63,477 bases of DNA from VRUE01 sp036276735 (GTDB lineage: Bacteria; Actinomycetota; Thermoleophilia; Solirubrobacterales; 70-9), in assembly GCA_036276735.1 (NCBI GenBank), contig DASUOH010000020.1, forward strand, positions 1-63,477, given 5' to 3'. Under the pieces are notes generated by a model. It was given only the letters and a program-made list of their open reading frames with translations, searched no databases and was not told the origin of the DNA. Shown in pieces: positions 1 to 12,248 of the stretch (its first letter is position 1; each line of letters begins with the position of its first letter). The position numbers and the translations under genes are program-made.

Positions 1-1524
<1,524 letters not shown>

Positions 1525-1548
1525 AGTTACTTCTACACAGAGATTGCC

Positions 1549-1700
1549 ATGCCTGGCAGATCATCGGGTACACAAACTCGATGACCGGCATGACGGGTAA
1601 ATCAGACCGCTCGGCACGCTGACGAGCCGAGCGGATCGGGCTCAAACAATCCACAGATCCTTGGACCTGCGGAGTGCACGCTGCTCAGTTTTCAAAGACC
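1549..1700 (-). ncRNA. 16S rRNA leader with boxA-like motif and processing stems
   Basis: Between promoter and mature 16S. A boxA-like TCTTTGAAAACTGA lies at 1687-1700, the usual antitermination element upstream of 16S. A perfect 9-bp stem with a 9-nt loop is formed by 1608-1616 and 1626-1634. A second imperfect stem involves TCATCG/CGATGA at 1561-1566 and 1579-1584. Such stems usually take part in RNase III processing of the pre-rRNA. Apart from the promoter at 1775-1802, I see no gene in 1525-1832. Confidence 0.6.
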
Positions 1701-1774
1701 GCTGCGCCTCTGCGGCGGGTCTCGCCGCCCTTCGCGCATGGAGCAGGCTCGGGCCTGCCCCAGAGGGACGAAGG

Positions 1775-1802
1775 AGTATAGCGCTGTGGCGGCGGAATGC
1801 AA
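1775..1802 (-). promoter_or_regulatory. Probable rRNA operon promoter
   Basis: On the minus strand a -35-like TTGCAT (1797-1802) and a near-consensus -10 TATACT (1775-1780) are separated by 16 nt. It lies just after the tyrS stop codon and upstream of the boxA and processing stems, as expected for the main rRNA promoter. Transcription would start near 1768. Confidence 0.6.
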
Positions 1803-1832
1803 GCAGGCGGCACGCGTGGTGCCGTGCGTGGC

Positions 1833-3005
1833 TCAGGCAGGCGCGCGGAGGCGCCGAAAGCGCCGCTTGCCGACCTGGAGCACCCGCCCGTCGAGCTCGG
1901 CCGGCGGCAGGTCGAGCGTCTCCGCCGGGATCGCCTCGCCGTCGAGCTTGACGCCGCCCTGCTGGATCAGGCGTCGCGCCTCGCTCGAGCTGATCTCGAA
2001 GAGGCCCCGCAGAAGGTTCGGGATGTGGACCTCGCCCCCGTCCTCGCCGAGGAAGGAGGCGATCTCGGCCTCCTCGACCTCGCCGGGGGCCTCGTGGCGC
2101 ACGAAGAGCCGGTCGAAGTGCTCCTCGGCCGCGGCCGCGGCCGCGGCGTCGTGGAAGCGCTCGACGATGCGGCGCGCCAGCTCCCGCTTCGCCTCGTTGG
2201 GCGGGCGGTCCGGGAGCTTCTCGCCGAGCAGCAGGCGGAAGTACTCGGCCATGGCCCCGTCGGGCACCCGCATCAGCTTGCCGAACATCTCCTCGGGGAC
2301 GTCGGTGACGCCGACGTAGTTGCCCAGCGACTTGCTCATCTTCTGGACGCCATCGGTGCCGACCAGGATCGGCAGCGTCATGATCGACTGCGGCGTCTGC
2401 CCGTAGGCGGTCTGCACGTCGCGGCCGAAGAGCAGGTTGAACTTCTGGTCGGTCCCCCCCAGCTCCAAGTCGGCCTCGACGGCCACCGAGTCGTAGCCCT
2501 GCAGCAGCGGGTAGAGCAGCTCCAGCGCCGCGATCGGCGCGTTGGCCGCCAGTCGCTTCTGGAAGTCGTCGCGCTCCAGCAGGCGAGCAACGGTGGTCTG
2601 GGCGAGCAGGCCGAGCAGCGCGTCGGGCTCCATCCGCAGCCACTCGCTGTTGAAGCGGACCTCGGTGCGCTCCCGGTCGAGCACCCTGAACGCCTGCTCC
2701 TGGTAGGTCTCGGCGTTGGCCTCGATCTCCTCGGCCGTGGGCACCGGCCTCTGCGCCGAGCGGCCGCTGGGATCGCCGACGCGAGCGGTGAAGTCGCCGA
2801 CGATCAGCACAACGGTGTGACCGGCCGCCTGGAATTCGCGCAGCTTCTCGAGGACGACCGTGTGCCCGAGGTGGATGTCGGCGGTGGTCGGGTCGATGCC
2901 GAGCTTGACGCGCAGCGGGCTACCGCTCGCAAGCTGCTCCTCGAGCCGCCCGGCGGGCAGCACGTCAACCGCATTGCGCGCCAGCTCCGTCATGGAACAC
3001 ATCAT
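1833..3005 (-). CDS. tyrS: Tyrosyl-tRNA synthetase
   Basis: Charges tRNA-Tyr with tyrosine in the cytoplasm. The 390-residue class I synthetase shows the HIGH motif as HLGH at residues 45-48 and a canonical KMSKS at 222-226, then a C-terminal S4-like RNA-binding segment containing SSSEARRLIQQGGVKLDG. Two in-frame methionines (residues 1 and 2) precede a third at residue 5; MTELARN, starting at 2993, is the likeliest start. It is divergent from the PBP gene and co-oriented with the downstream 16S gene. No T-box leader is visible in the 73-nt divergent gap. Confidence 0.96.
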   Translation of the reverse strand: MMCSMTELARNAVDVLPAGRLEEQLASGSPLRVKLGIDPTTADIHLGHTVVLEKLREFQAAGHTVVLIVGDFTARVGDPSGRSAQRPVPTAEEIEANAETYQEQAFRVLDRERTEVRFNSEWLRMEPDALLGLLAQTTVARLLERDDFQKRLAANAPIAALELLYPLLQGYDSVAVEADLELGGTDQKFNLLFGRDVQTAYGQTPQSIMTLPILVGTDGVQKMSKSLGNYVGVTDVPEEMFGKLMRVPDGAMAEYFRLLLGEKLPDRPPNEAKRELARRIVERFHDAAAAAAAEEHFDRLFVRHEAPGEVEEAEIASFLGEDGGEVHIPNLLRGLFEISSSEARRLIQQGGVKLDGEAIPAETLDLPPAELDGRVLQVGKRRFRRLRAPA

Positions 3006-3078
3006 CGCGCTTCAAGCCCGATGCTAGACTGCCGCCTCCGCTCGACGGCCTGAGCCGTGTCGAGCGCTTTCCTCCCAG

Positions 3079-5250
3079 ATGTCGGCCCCGCGACAAAAGC
3101 CGCGCCTGAAGAAGCTCCGCGTCCTCTTCGTCCTCGTCGGACTCACCATGCTCGCCGTCTTCTCGATGGTCTTCGGGATGGTCGTCTCGGTCTCCCAGCA
3201 GCTGCCCGACATCTACAACTTCGCCCGCTTCAAGGCATCGAAGAACAGCGAAGTCTTCGACGCGACCGGCGAGCCGATCGGCACGCTGACCAGCAACCAG
3301 AACAAGATCCTGCTCGAGTCCGGCGAGATCTCACCCAACATGAAGAACGCCGTCGTCGCGATCGAGGACGCGCGCTTCTACGAGCACGACGGGGTCGACT
3401 TCCAGGGCATCGGCCGCGCCCTGGTCAAAGACATCATGAGCCGCAGCGCCGCCCAGGGCGCCTCGACGATCACCGAGCAGTTCGTCAAAGATGCGCTCGC
3501 CGCCCAGAACAGCCGCACCCTCTTCCAGAAGTTCCGCGAGGCCGTCCTCGCCTACCGGCTCGAGCAGCGCTGGAGCAAGGACAAGATCCTCACCGAGTAC
3601 CTCAACACGATCTACTTCGGCGAGGGCGCCTACGGGATCGAGGCGGCGGCGCGCACCTTCTTCGGCGACGCGCATCCCGATTGCGGCACTGAAACGGAGC
3701 CGTGCGCGGCGGTGCTCGAGCCCTGGGAGGCGGCGCTGCTGGCGGGGGTCATCGCCTCGCCATCCGCCTACGACCCGAAGTTTTTCCCAGAAAACGCCCT
3801 TGGACGCCGCAATCTGGTGCTGGAAAGGATGTACGAACAGGGCTACATCACCGAAGAACAGCTCGGGGAAGGGACCAAACAGGCGCTGCCCGCTCCCGAC
3901 GACATCGAGCCGCCGACGCTCGACTCCGAAGCGCCCTACTTCACCTCCTGGCTGCGCCAGCAGCTGGTCGACCGCTACGGCGCCGCCAAGACCTTCTTCG
4001 GCGGGCTGAAAGTGAAGACGACGCTCGACCTCGACCTCCAGCACGCGGCCGAAGAAGCGGTCTCAAGCTACCTCGGCGAACTCGGCCCGACCGCCTCGCT
4101 GGTGGTGATCGACAACGACAACGCGGGCATCAAGGCGATGGTCGGCGGTCCCGACTTCGAGGAGAAGCCGTTCAACCTGGCGACGCTCGGTCACCGCCAG
4201 CCCGGCTCGTCGATCAAGCCGATCATCCTCGCCACCGCCCTGCAGCAGGGCATCTCACCGGAAACGGTCTACGCCTCCGAACCGAAAGTCTTCAGCTTCG
4301 GCAAGAAGGACAAGGAATTCTTCGAGGTCAAGAACTACGGCGACAGCTACCTCGGCTCAGCCTCCCTTTCCACCGCCACGACCTACTCCGACAACTCGGT
4401 CTACGCCCAGGTCGGGCTGGAAAGCATCGCGGGCGGGCCGCGGGCGATCGCCCGCACCGCGCACCGGCTCGGCACCCAGACCAACCTCTCGACCAACCCG
4501 GCGATGGTGCTGGGCGGGCTCAAGGAAGGCGTGACGCCGCTCGAGTGGACCTACGCCTTCTCGACGATCGCCAATGACGGCGACCGGGTCAGCGGCACGC
4601 TGGCGCCGGAACCGGGCCGCACGCCGATCGCCTTCACCGAAGTCACGGACCCCGACGGCGACGTCATCAAGGGCGGCGACAACGACTCGCGTCACACCCA
4701 GGTTCTGCCAGAGGACGTCGCGCAGGAAACGAAGTCGATCCTGCGCAGCGTGATCACCAGCGGCACCGGGACGCGGGCCGACATCGGCGACGAAAGCCAG
4801 TGGGGCAAGACCGGCACGACCGACGACAACGGCGACGCCTGGTTCTGCGGCGCCACCGACGAGGTCACCGCCTGCGTATGGGTCGGCTACGCCGACACGC
4901 TGACGCCGATGCTGACCGAGTTCTCGGGCGGCCCGGTCGACGGCGGCACCTTCCCGGCGCTGATCTGGGCCTCCGTGATCTCCGCCTGGCAGGACATCCA
5001 GGCGGAAAACGCAGCGGCGCGGGAGAGCGCTGAGGACTCCGAGGACGGCTCCAGCGGGGAAGACGGTGAAAGCGGCTCCTACACGCCGCCGGAAGAAAGC
5101 GTCGAATCCTCGCCGGAACCGGAAGGGCTCGAATCGGCCCCGCAAGCCGAACCGGAACCGGAAGCAGCCCCTGAAGAAGAAGCAACCCCTGAATCTGCTC
5201 CCGAAGAATCTTCCCCTGAAACGGGCGGCGGGCTCGGCGCGCCGGGCTGA
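3079..5250 (+). CDS. Class A penicillin-binding protein (glycosyltransferase 51 plus transpeptidase)
   Basis: Bifunctional peptidoglycan synthase anchored in the membrane. A basic N-terminus is followed by one transmembrane helix (about 14-40). The GT51 domain has EDARFYEHDGVD with catalytic Glu96 and the ASTITEQFVKD motif. The transpeptidase domain shows SSIK (Ser377, Lys380), SDN (437-439) and KTG (577-579), so both activities look intact. After about residue 650 the protein ends in a low-complexity Glu/Pro/Ser tail of roughly 70 residues, probably disordered and extracytoplasmic. It is convergent with the glycosylase gene; hairpin element A fills the gap. Confidence 0.95.
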   Translation: MSAPRQKPRLKKLRVLFVLVGLTMLAVFSMVFGMVVSVSQQLPDIYNFARFKASKNSEVFDATGEPIGTLTSNQNKILLESGEISPNMKNAVVAIEDARFYEHDGVDFQGIGRALVKDIMSRSAAQGASTITEQFVKDALAAQNSRTLFQKFREAVLAYRLEQRWSKDKILTEYLNTIYFGEGAYGIEAAARTFFGDAHPDCGTETEPCAAVLEPWEAALLAGVIASPSAYDPKFFPENALGRRNLVLERMYEQGYITEEQLGEGTKQALPAPDDIEPPTLDSEAPYFTSWLRQQLVDRYGAAKTFFGGLKVKTTLDLDLQHAAEEAVSSYLGELGPTASLVVIDNDNAGIKAMVGGPDFEEKPFNLATLGHRQPGSSIKPIILATALQQGISPETVYASEPKVFSFGKKDKEFFEVKNYGDSYLGSASLSTATTYSDNSVYAQVGLESIAGGPRAIARTAHRLGTQTNLSTNPAMVLGGLKEGVTPLEWTYAFSTIANDGDRVSGTLAPEPGRTPIAFTEVTDPDGDVIKGGDNDSRHTQVLPEDVAQETKSILRSVITSGTGTRADIGDESQWGKTGTTDDNGDAWFCGATDEVTACVWVGYADTLTPMLTEFSGGPVDGGTFPALIWASVISAWQDIQAENAAARESAEDSEDGSSGEDGESGSYTPPEESVESSPEPEGLESAPQAEPEPEAAPEEEATPESAPEESSPETGGGLGAPG

Positions 5251-5251
5251 G

Positions 5252-5362
5252 AGCCGATCCCGGTAGGGGTTCCACTTAACTTTTTTTGAAGACCCTTGGC
5301 GGCCGTCCGAGGTTGTTGCCGCAAAAAAAGTACAAGACGTTCCACCCCTACCGGGATCGGCT
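5252..5362 (-). repeat. Long hairpin repeat, copy A (111 nt)
   Basis: A 19-bp perfect outer stem (5252-5270 with 5344-5362) and a 9-bp T/A-rich inner stem (5279-5287 with 5323-5331) flank an asymmetric internal loop and an apical region. Copy B at 11059-11171 has identical loop sequences but different, still complementary, stem bases. The strand is given so that both copies read the same way. It covers the end of the glycosylase gene, whose TAG stop lies inside the outer stem. It could act as a bidirectional terminator for the convergent pair, but the conserved loops suggest something more specific. Confidence 0.85.
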
Positions 5363-5946
5363 TTGGACGGGACGTGGCCTGGATACGTAGGGACTGCCGG
5401 CGAGAGAGAAACGCCAGGGCCGGTCTACGGCTTTGGTTATGCCGATCCGGGGGCTGGCGACTATCTCGCCGTTCCAGGCGGGCTCGCGGGAGAGCAGGCA
5501 GAAAGGGTCCTCGGCCAGGTCGGCCCCATTGTCGGCGAGGCCGATGCCGAGCGCCTCGGTCAGCTTGCCCGGCCCCGAGCAGAGCTCGGCGTCGGGACGG
5601 TTGCCGCGCCGGGCTCGCATCTTGTCCACGCCGTGCGTGGGCTCGAGAGCCCGAATCAGCACTGCCGCTGCCTCGCCCTCCGGTTCGGCCACTGCGTTGA
5701 GCAGGCTGTGGATCCCATAAGAGAGGTAGACGTAGGCCCGGCCGGGCGGGCCGAAGAGGACCTCCGTGCGGCGCGTCAGGCCGACGTAAGCGTGGCAGGC
5801 CGGGTCATCGCGCTCGTAGCTCTCGGTCTCGACGACGACGCCGCCGCGACTCCTGTAGAAGAGGCGGCAGCCGACCAGGTCGCGGGCCACCTCGTGGACG
5901 GAGCGTCCGAAGAACTCGACGCCGAGCCGCTGCGCCGCGGGCACGC

Positions 5947-5950
<4 letters not shown>
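5348..5950 (-). CDS. DNA-3-methyladenine glycosylase, AAG/MPG family
   Basis: Removes alkylated purines to start base excision repair. The 200-residue protein matches the compact bacterial AAG fold: ARDLVGCRL near residue 25, VVETESYERDDPACHAY with the catalytic Glu, the tyrosine-containing RAYVYLSYGIH, and the C-terminal SPRIGITKAVDRPWRF signature. Its start overlaps the argH stop by 4 bases (ATGA), so it is the last gene of the leu/ilv/arg operon. Its own stop codon is embedded in hairpin element A. Confidence 0.93.
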
Positions 5951-7338
<1,388 letters not shown>

Positions 7339-7352
7339 CAGCGGAGGCTCGG

Positions 7353-8465
7353 TCAGCGGAGGGATTGGGCGAGAGCCTCGCACACCCGCGCCACCTGCGA
7401 CTCGGTCATCGCCGTGAAGAAAGGGAGCGCCAGGGAGCGGGCCGAGGCGGCTTCGGCAGCCGGGAACTGACCCTCGCGGTAGCCGAGCTCTCTCAGGTGC
7501 GGGAAGAGGTGGATGCAGGGCAGGTAGGCCTTGCTGGCGACGCCCCGCTCGGCGAGCCGGACGATCGTCGCGTCGCGGTCGGCGCCGTCGGGCAGTTCGA
7601 CCACATAGACGAACCAGCTGCGCCGCTCATGCCCGCGACCGGCGCCGGGGATCCGCAGGCCTTCGATCCCGGCGAGCCCCTCCGCGTACAGCGAGGCGAG
7701 CTTCTCACGCCGGGTCAGCATCGGGTCGAGCTTCTCGAGCTGGGCGACGCCGAGCGCCGCGGCGAGGTCGGAGAGGCGGTAGTTGAAGCCGAGGCCGCCG
7801 TGGTCAAGCCAGCCCATGTCGGGGGCGCGGCCCTGGTTGCGCTCGGAGCGCAGCCGCGCCGCGGTCTCGCTGTCGGAGGGCACGATCATCCCCCCCTCCC
7901 CCGTCGTCAGCTGCTTGTTGGCGTAGAAGGCGAAGGTGGCGAGGTTGCCGCGGGCACCGACCTTGCGACCTTCGGCGTCGACTGCGCCAAGGGCCTCGCA
8001 AGCGTCCTCGAGGATGCCCAGCCCGTGTGCGGCCGCGAGCGCCTCGAGCTCGGGCATCGCCGCCGGATAGCCGAAGATGTGGACCGGCAGGATGCCGGCG
8101 CTGCGCTCGCCGAGAGCCGCCTCCACCGCGGCCGGATCGAGGTTCAGCGTCTCGGCCTCGACGTCGCAGAAGACCGGCTTGGCGCCCTCGTAGAGGAGGC
8201 AGTTGGCGGAGGCGACGAAGCTGAAGGGGCTGGTCAGGACCTCGTCGCCGGGGCCCCAGCCGAGAGCGCGGACACCGAGGTGGAGCGCCGTCGTGCCGCT
8301 CGAGACCGCGACAATGTCCTCGACCCCGAGCCAGGCGGCGAGCTCGCGCTCGAAGCGCTCCCCCATCGGGCCAAGCGAGAGGCGGCCGGAGCGCAACACC
8401 TCCAGCACCAGCTCCTCCTCGCGCCGGCCGATATCCGGGCGCGCGAGCGGGATCGGGTCGGTCAC
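7353..8465 (-). CDS. DegT/DnrJ/EryC1/StrS-family PLP aminotransferase
   Basis: A 370-residue fold-type I aminotransferase. Members usually transfer an amino group to a keto-sugar nucleotide. Visible are SSGTTALHLGVRALG (phosphate-binding region), PVHIFGYPA, LEDACEALGA with the PLP-contacting Asp, and NKQLTTGEGG with the Schiff-base lysine near residue 184. No other sugar-nucleotide genes flank it in this operon (cimA upstream, argH downstream), so the substrate cannot be inferred. The nearest sugar genes are the SQD1/glycosyltransferase block at 37-42 kb. Confidence 0.9.
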   Translation of the reverse strand: MTDPIPLARPDIGRREEELVLEVLRSGRLSLGPMGERFERELAAWLGVEDIVAVSSGTTALHLGVRALGWGPGDEVLTSPFSFVASANCLLYEGAKPVFCDVEAETLNLDPAAVEAALGERSAGILPVHIFGYPAAMPELEALAAAHGLGILEDACEALGAVDAEGRKVGARGNLATFAFYANKQLTTGEGGMIVPSDSETAARLRSERNQGRAPDMGWLDHGGLGFNYRLSDLAAALGVAQLEKLDPMLTRREKLASLYAEGLAGIEGLRIPGAGRGHERRSWFVYVVELPDGADRDATIVRLAERGVASKAYLPCIHLFPHLRELGYREGQFPAAEAASARSLALPFFTAMTESQVARVCEALAQSLR

Positions 8466-8475
8466 GCGCGGCAGC

Positions 8476-10038
8476 CTACTGCCGGGGCTGGAATGCGTAC
8501 TCCAAAGAATCGACCAGCGCCTCCCAGGAGGCCTCGATGATGTTCTCCGAGACGCCGATCGTCCCCCACTCGCGCTCCTCTCCGGTCGAGTCGAGCAGCA
8601 CGCGGGTGACGGCGCCCGTGCCGTGGCTCTCGTCGAGGATGCGGACCTTGTAGTTGGTCAGCTCGACACCGGCGAGCTGCGGGTAGTGCGCCGTCAGCGC
8701 CTCGCGCAGGGCCTTGTCGAGCGCGTTGACCGGCCCGTTGCCGACCGCCCAGCAGACGTGTCGCTCACCGTCGACGTGGACGCGGATCGTCGCCTCGGTC
8801 TCCGCCTCGCCGCCTTCCTTTTTCGAGGTGATGACGCGGTAGCTCTCCAGCGTGAAGAGCGGCGTGTACTCGCCTGCGGCGCGGCGCAGCAGCAGCTCAA
8901 AGGACGCCGGCGCGGCCTCGTAGTGGTAGCCGCGGTGCTCGTGCTCCTTGAGCAGTTGCACCGCCTGTTCGGTCGCCTCCTCGTCCATCTCCACACCAAG
9001 CTGCCGTGCCTGGGCCCGGATCGTCCCCTTGCCCGACAGCTCCGAGGGAGTGCTTTCGCTCTGGCTGCCGACGAGGCTGGGGTCGACGTGCTCGAAGGTA
9101 CGCGGGTCGACCTCCACCGCGGCGCCGTGCATCCCCGCCTTGTGGGTGAAGGCGTGCCATCCGACGTAGGGCTGCGACGGGTCCGGCGGCATGTTGCAGA
9201 GCTCGGCGACGTAGTGGGAGGTGCGCGAGAGGCTCGCCAGTTGCTCGCCGGAGACGACGTCAAAGCCCATCTTCAGCTGTAGCGCCGGCAGGATCGAGGC
9301 GAGGTTGGCGTTGCCGCAGCGCTCGCCGTACCCGTTCAGCGTTCCCTGCACGAGGCGGGCGCCGGCTTCGACCGCGGCGAGCGAGTTGGCGACGCCGCAG
9401 GCGGCGTCGTCGTGGGTGTGGATGCCGACCTCGGTCGCCTCGCCCAGAGCCTCGACCACCGCGGTGGTCGCCTCGCCGACGACGGACGGCAGGCTGCCGC
9501 CGTTGGTGTCGCAGAGGGTGACGTTCGCGGCGCCCGCCTCGGCGGCAGCACGCACGCATTCGACCGCGTAGGCCGGATCGTCGCGGTAGCCGTCGAAGAA
9601 GTGCTCGGCGTCGTAGACGACCCGCTTGCCGGCCTCGTGGCAGAAGGCGACCGAATCGGCGATCATCGCCAGGTTCTCCTCGCGCGAGGCTCGGATCACC
9701 TTCTCGAGGTGCAGTCCCCAGCTCTTGCCGACCAAGCAGACGACGTCGGCGAACGTGCCGACCAGGACGGCGAGCGCCTCGTCGTCGGAGGCGCGGCGGT
9801 CGCGACGCCGGGTCATGCCGAAGGCGCAGACCGTTGCTTCGCTCAGCTCCAGCTCGGCGAGCCGAACGAAGAACTCCGCTTCCTTGGGGTTCGAGCTGGG
9901 GAAACCCGCCTCGATGAAGTGGACGCCGAGCCGGTCGAGCGCCTGGGCGACCTTGAGCCGCTCCTCCACTGAGAGCGAGAGGCCAGGCGTGCCCAAGCCG
10001 TCCCGCAAGGTCGTGTCGTAGAGCTTGACCTGTTCCAT
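8476..10038 (-). CDS. cimA: (R)-citramalate synthase
   Basis: Condenses acetyl-CoA and pyruvate to citramalate, giving a threonine-independent route to 2-oxobutyrate and isoleucine. It belongs to the DRE-TIM metallolyase family: LYDTTLRDG at the N-terminus, GIHTHDDAACGVANSLAAVEAG as metal-binding region, NGYGERCGNANL, and a C-terminal LeuA-dimer regulatory domain from about residue 390. FIEAGFPSSNPKEAEFF and WGLHLEKV fit the long (about 520-residue) CimA type rather than LeuA; a separate leuA lies at 16.4-18.0 kb. LeuC, LeuD and LeuB of the same operon would carry citramalate on. Confidence 0.92.
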   Translation of the reverse strand: MEQVKLYDTTLRDGLGTPGLSLSVEERLKVAQALDRLGVHFIEAGFPSSNPKEAEFFVRLAELELSEATVCAFGMTRRRDRRASDDEALAVLVGTFADVVCLVGKSWGLHLEKVIRASREENLAMIADSVAFCHEAGKRVVYDAEHFFDGYRDDPAYAVECVRAAAEAGAANVTLCDTNGGSLPSVVGEATTAVVEALGEATEVGIHTHDDAACGVANSLAAVEAGARLVQGTLNGYGERCGNANLASILPALQLKMGFDVVSGEQLASLSRTSHYVAELCNMPPDPSQPYVGWHAFTHKAGMHGAAVEVDPRTFEHVDPSLVGSQSESTPSELSGKGTIRAQARQLGVEMDEEATEQAVQLLKEHEHRGYHYEAAPASFELLLRRAAGEYTPLFTLESYRVITSKKEGGEAETEATIRVHVDGERHVCWAVGNGPVNALDKALREALTAHYPQLAGVELTNYKVRILDESHGTGAVTRVLLDSTGEEREWGTIGVSENIIEASWEALVDSLEYAFQPRQ

Positions 10039-10095
10039 CTGGTGCTGCCTTTCTAGCCGAGGGTCGAGGGAGCTTGCGCAGGGGCGCGCCAGCCG

Positions 10096-11037
10096 CTAGG
10101 CGGCAGGCGTAATTCGCCCCGCCTCGACCTCGACGAAGTCAAGCCACTCCAGGTACTCCTCGGCCCGGCCGTGCAGCGCGTCGAAGAACTTCGCCTGCAG
10201 GTGGCGGGTCACCTCGCCCGGCTCGCCGAGCGGGTGGTCGTCGATCTCGCGGACCGGAACCAGCTCGGCGGCGGTGCCGGTCAGGAAGACCTCCTCGGCC
10301 ATGTACAGCTCGGCCCTGGCGACGTCACGCTCGACCACGGTGTAGCCGAGGTCGCGGGCGATCTGGATCACCGACTTGCGGTTGATCCCGTCGAGGATCG
10401 ATGCGACGTGCGGCGGCGTGACGATCTCGCCGTCGCGGACCAGGAAGATGTTCTCGCCGGAGCCCTCGCAGACGAAGCCTCGCTCGTCGAGCAGTAGCGC
10501 CTCTTCGTAGCCGGCCTTCTGGGACTCGGTCTTGGCGAGGATCGAGTTGAGGTACTGGCCCGAGGCCTTGGCGTGCGGGATAAGGCCGCCGGTGCCGATC
10601 CGGCGCCAGCTCGAGACCTTGGCGCGAATCCCGTGCTTCTGGCCCTCCTCGCCGAGGTAGGCCCCCCAGGGAAAGGCCGCGACGATCACGTCGACCGGCG
10701 CGTCGGTCGCGTAGAGGCCGAGGTTGCCGTAGCCGCGGAAGGCGAGCGGGCGGATGTAGCAGGAGCGCAGCCCGCAGCGGGCGATCAGCTCCTTGGTCGC
10801 CGCGGCGATCTCCTCGCTCGAGTAGGGCAGCTCCAGGTAGTACAGCTCGGCGGACTTGGCGAGCCGGTCGAGGTGGTCGCGGTGGCGGAAGACGGCCGGG
10901 CCACGCTCGGTGTCGTAGCAGCGGATCCCCTCGAAGACGCCGCTGCCGTAGTGCAGGGCGTGACTGAGCACGTGCACCTTGGCGTCCTCCCAGGGCACGA
11001 ACTCGCCGTTATGCCAAATCAGCTCCGCGGTCTGCAT
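10096..11037 (-). CDS. ilvE: Branched-chain amino acid aminotransferase
   Basis: Final transamination to leucine, isoleucine and valine. A fold-type IV PLP enzyme of 313 residues: IWHNGEFVPWEDAKVHVLSH at the start, FEGIRCYDT, AAFPWGAYLG and EGSGENIFLVRDG. The open frame runs far upstream through leuB in another frame, but homology begins at ATG 11037; a GGAG lies unusually close, directly before the ATG. It is separated from leuB by hairpin element B, which therefore sits inside the operon and forms the ilvE 5' region. The 57-nt gap to cimA holds nothing I recognise. Confidence 0.96.
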   Translation of the reverse strand: MQTAELIWHNGEFVPWEDAKVHVLSHALHYGSGVFEGIRCYDTERGPAVFRHRDHLDRLAKSAELYYLELPYSSEEIAAATKELIARCGLRSCYIRPLAFRGYGNLGLYATDAPVDVIVAAFPWGAYLGEEGQKHGIRAKVSSWRRIGTGGLIPHAKASGQYLNSILAKTESQKAGYEEALLLDERGFVCEGSGENIFLVRDGEIVTPPHVASILDGINRKSVIQIARDLGYTVVERDVARAELYMAEEVFLTGTAAELVPVREIDDHPLGEPGEVTRHLQAKFFDALHGRAEEYLEWLDFVEVEAGRITPAA

Positions 11038-11058
11038 CTCCGGAAAGTATGCCGGAAG

Positions 11059-11171
11059 AGGCCATCCCCGGTAGGGGTTCCACTTAACTTTTTCTGAAGA
11101 CAGGACGCTGCCGTCCGAGGTCGAATCCGCAGAAAAAGTACAAGACGTTCCACCCCTACCGGGGATGGCCT
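11059..11171 (-). repeat. Long hairpin repeat, copy B (113 nt), between leuB and ilvE
   Basis: A 20-bp perfect outer stem (11059-11078 with 11152-11171) and a 10-bp inner stem (11087-11096 with 11130-11139), with the same internal-loop sequences as copy A (TTCCACTTA and ACAAGACGTTCC on the plus strand) and the same apical GTCCGAGG. The stems differ from copy A by paired substitutions. It starts 4 nt after the leuB stop and ends 21 nt before the ilvE ATG, so it would be transcribed and could affect ilvE expression or mRNA processing. Confidence 0.85.
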
Positions 11172-11174
11172 TTA

Positions 11175-12248
11175 CTACGAAAGCTGGGCGAGGACTGCCT
11201 CGGTCATCTGCTTGGTGCCAACGGTTTGCTCTCCAGCTGCTGCGAGGTCGGGGGTGCGAAGACCGCGGTCGAGGACGGTGTCGACGGTGGCCTCGATTCG
11301 CTCGGCGTCCTGCGGGCGGTCGAGTCCGTGGCGCAGCATCATCGCGGCGCTGAGGAAGGTTGCGAGCGGGTTGGCGACGCCCTGGCCGGCGATGTCCGGC
11401 GCCGAGCCGTGGACCGGCTCGAAGAGGCCCGGCTGCCCGTCGGTGCCGAGGCTGGCCGAGGGCAGCATCCCCAACGAGCCGGTCAACATCGCCGACTCGT
11501 CGCTGAGCACGTCGCCGAACAGGTTCTCGGTGAGGATGACGTCGAAGTCGGAGGGGCGGGAGACGAGCTGCATCGCGGCGTTGTCGACCAGCAGGTGCTC
11601 GAGGTCGACGTCGGGGTAGGACGGCGCGACGCGACCGACCACCTCCCGCCAGAGCCGCGACGTCTCGAGCACGTTGGCCTTGTCGACTGAGGTGACGCGG
11701 GGCTTGCGCCCGCTGCTCGCGGCGCGGCGGCGGGCCGCCTCGAACGCCGTATGCGAGATCCGCTCGATCTCGACCGCCGAGTACTCGCAGGTGTCGTGCG
11801 CGGAATCGCCCTCGCGACCGCTGTCGCCGAAGTAGATGCCGCCGGTCAGCTCGCGGACGACGAGCAGGTCGGTCCCGGCGATCCGCTCCTCGCGCAGTGG
11901 GCTGGCGCCGACCAGCGCCTTGCTCGGGCGGACCGGCCGCAGGTTGGCGTAGAGGCCCATCCCCTTGCGCAGGCCGAGCAGGCCCTGCTCGGGGCGGGGC
12001 TTGTCGGGGTCGGTCGTGTCCCAATTGGGCCCGCCCACCGCGCCGAGCAGCACCGCGTCCGCGCCCCGGCAGGCTTCGAGCACCTCGTCGGTTAGCGCCG
12101 TGCCGTGGGCGTCGATCGAAGCACCGCCGACCAGCCGCTGGTCGAACTCGAACTCGCCGAGCGCCTCCAGCAGGCGGCGAGCCGCCGCGACTATCTCGGG
12201 GCCGATTCCGTCGCCGGGCAGCAGGACTATGCGGGGCGCGTCGCTCAC
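11175..12248 (-). CDS. leuB: 3-isopropylmalate dehydrogenase
   Basis: NAD-dependent oxidative decarboxylation of 3-isopropylmalate, third step of leucine synthesis. It starts with IVLLPGDGIGPEIV, has RPVRPSKALVG, and shows the isocitrate/isopropylmalate dehydrogenase signature VLSDESAMLTGSLGMLPSAS plus EPVHGSAPDIAGQGVANP. The 357-residue length is normal. Its start overlaps the stop of the methyltransferase gene by 4 bases, so the two are translationally coupled. In this operon it probably also acts on methylmalate from CimA, a known side activity of LeuB enzymes. Confidence 0.97.
   Translation of the reverse strand: MSDAPRIVLLPGDGIGPEIVAAARRLLEALGEFEFDQRLVGGASIDAHGTALTDEVLEACRGADAVLLGAVGGPNWDTTDPDKPRPEQGLLGLRKGMGLYANLRPVRPSKALVGASPLREERIAGTDLLVVRELTGGIYFGDSGREGDSAHDTCEYSAVEIERISHTAFEAARRRAASSGRKPRVTSVDKANVLETSRLWREVVGRVAPSYPDVDLEHLLVDNAAMQLVSRPSDFDVILTENLFGDVLSDESAMLTGSLGMLPSASLGTDGQPGLFEPVHGSAPDIAGQGVANPLATFLSAAMMLRHGLDRPQDAERIEATVDTVLDRGLRTPDLAAAGEQTVGTKQMTEAVLAQLS

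Noticed and set aside
1797..3053. Long plus-strand frame across tyrS
   Set aside because: A shadow of tyrS produced by high GC; low-complexity translation rich in Leu, Arg and Gly, no motif.
3006..3078. T-box riboswitch for tyrS
   Set aside because: The 73-nt divergent gap is too short for a T-box and shows no stem I or T-box sequence.
5252..5362. Element A as a plain Rho-independent terminator
   Set aside because: The T-run is in the inner stem, not after the hairpin, and copy B lies inside an operon with the same loops, so termination alone does not explain it.
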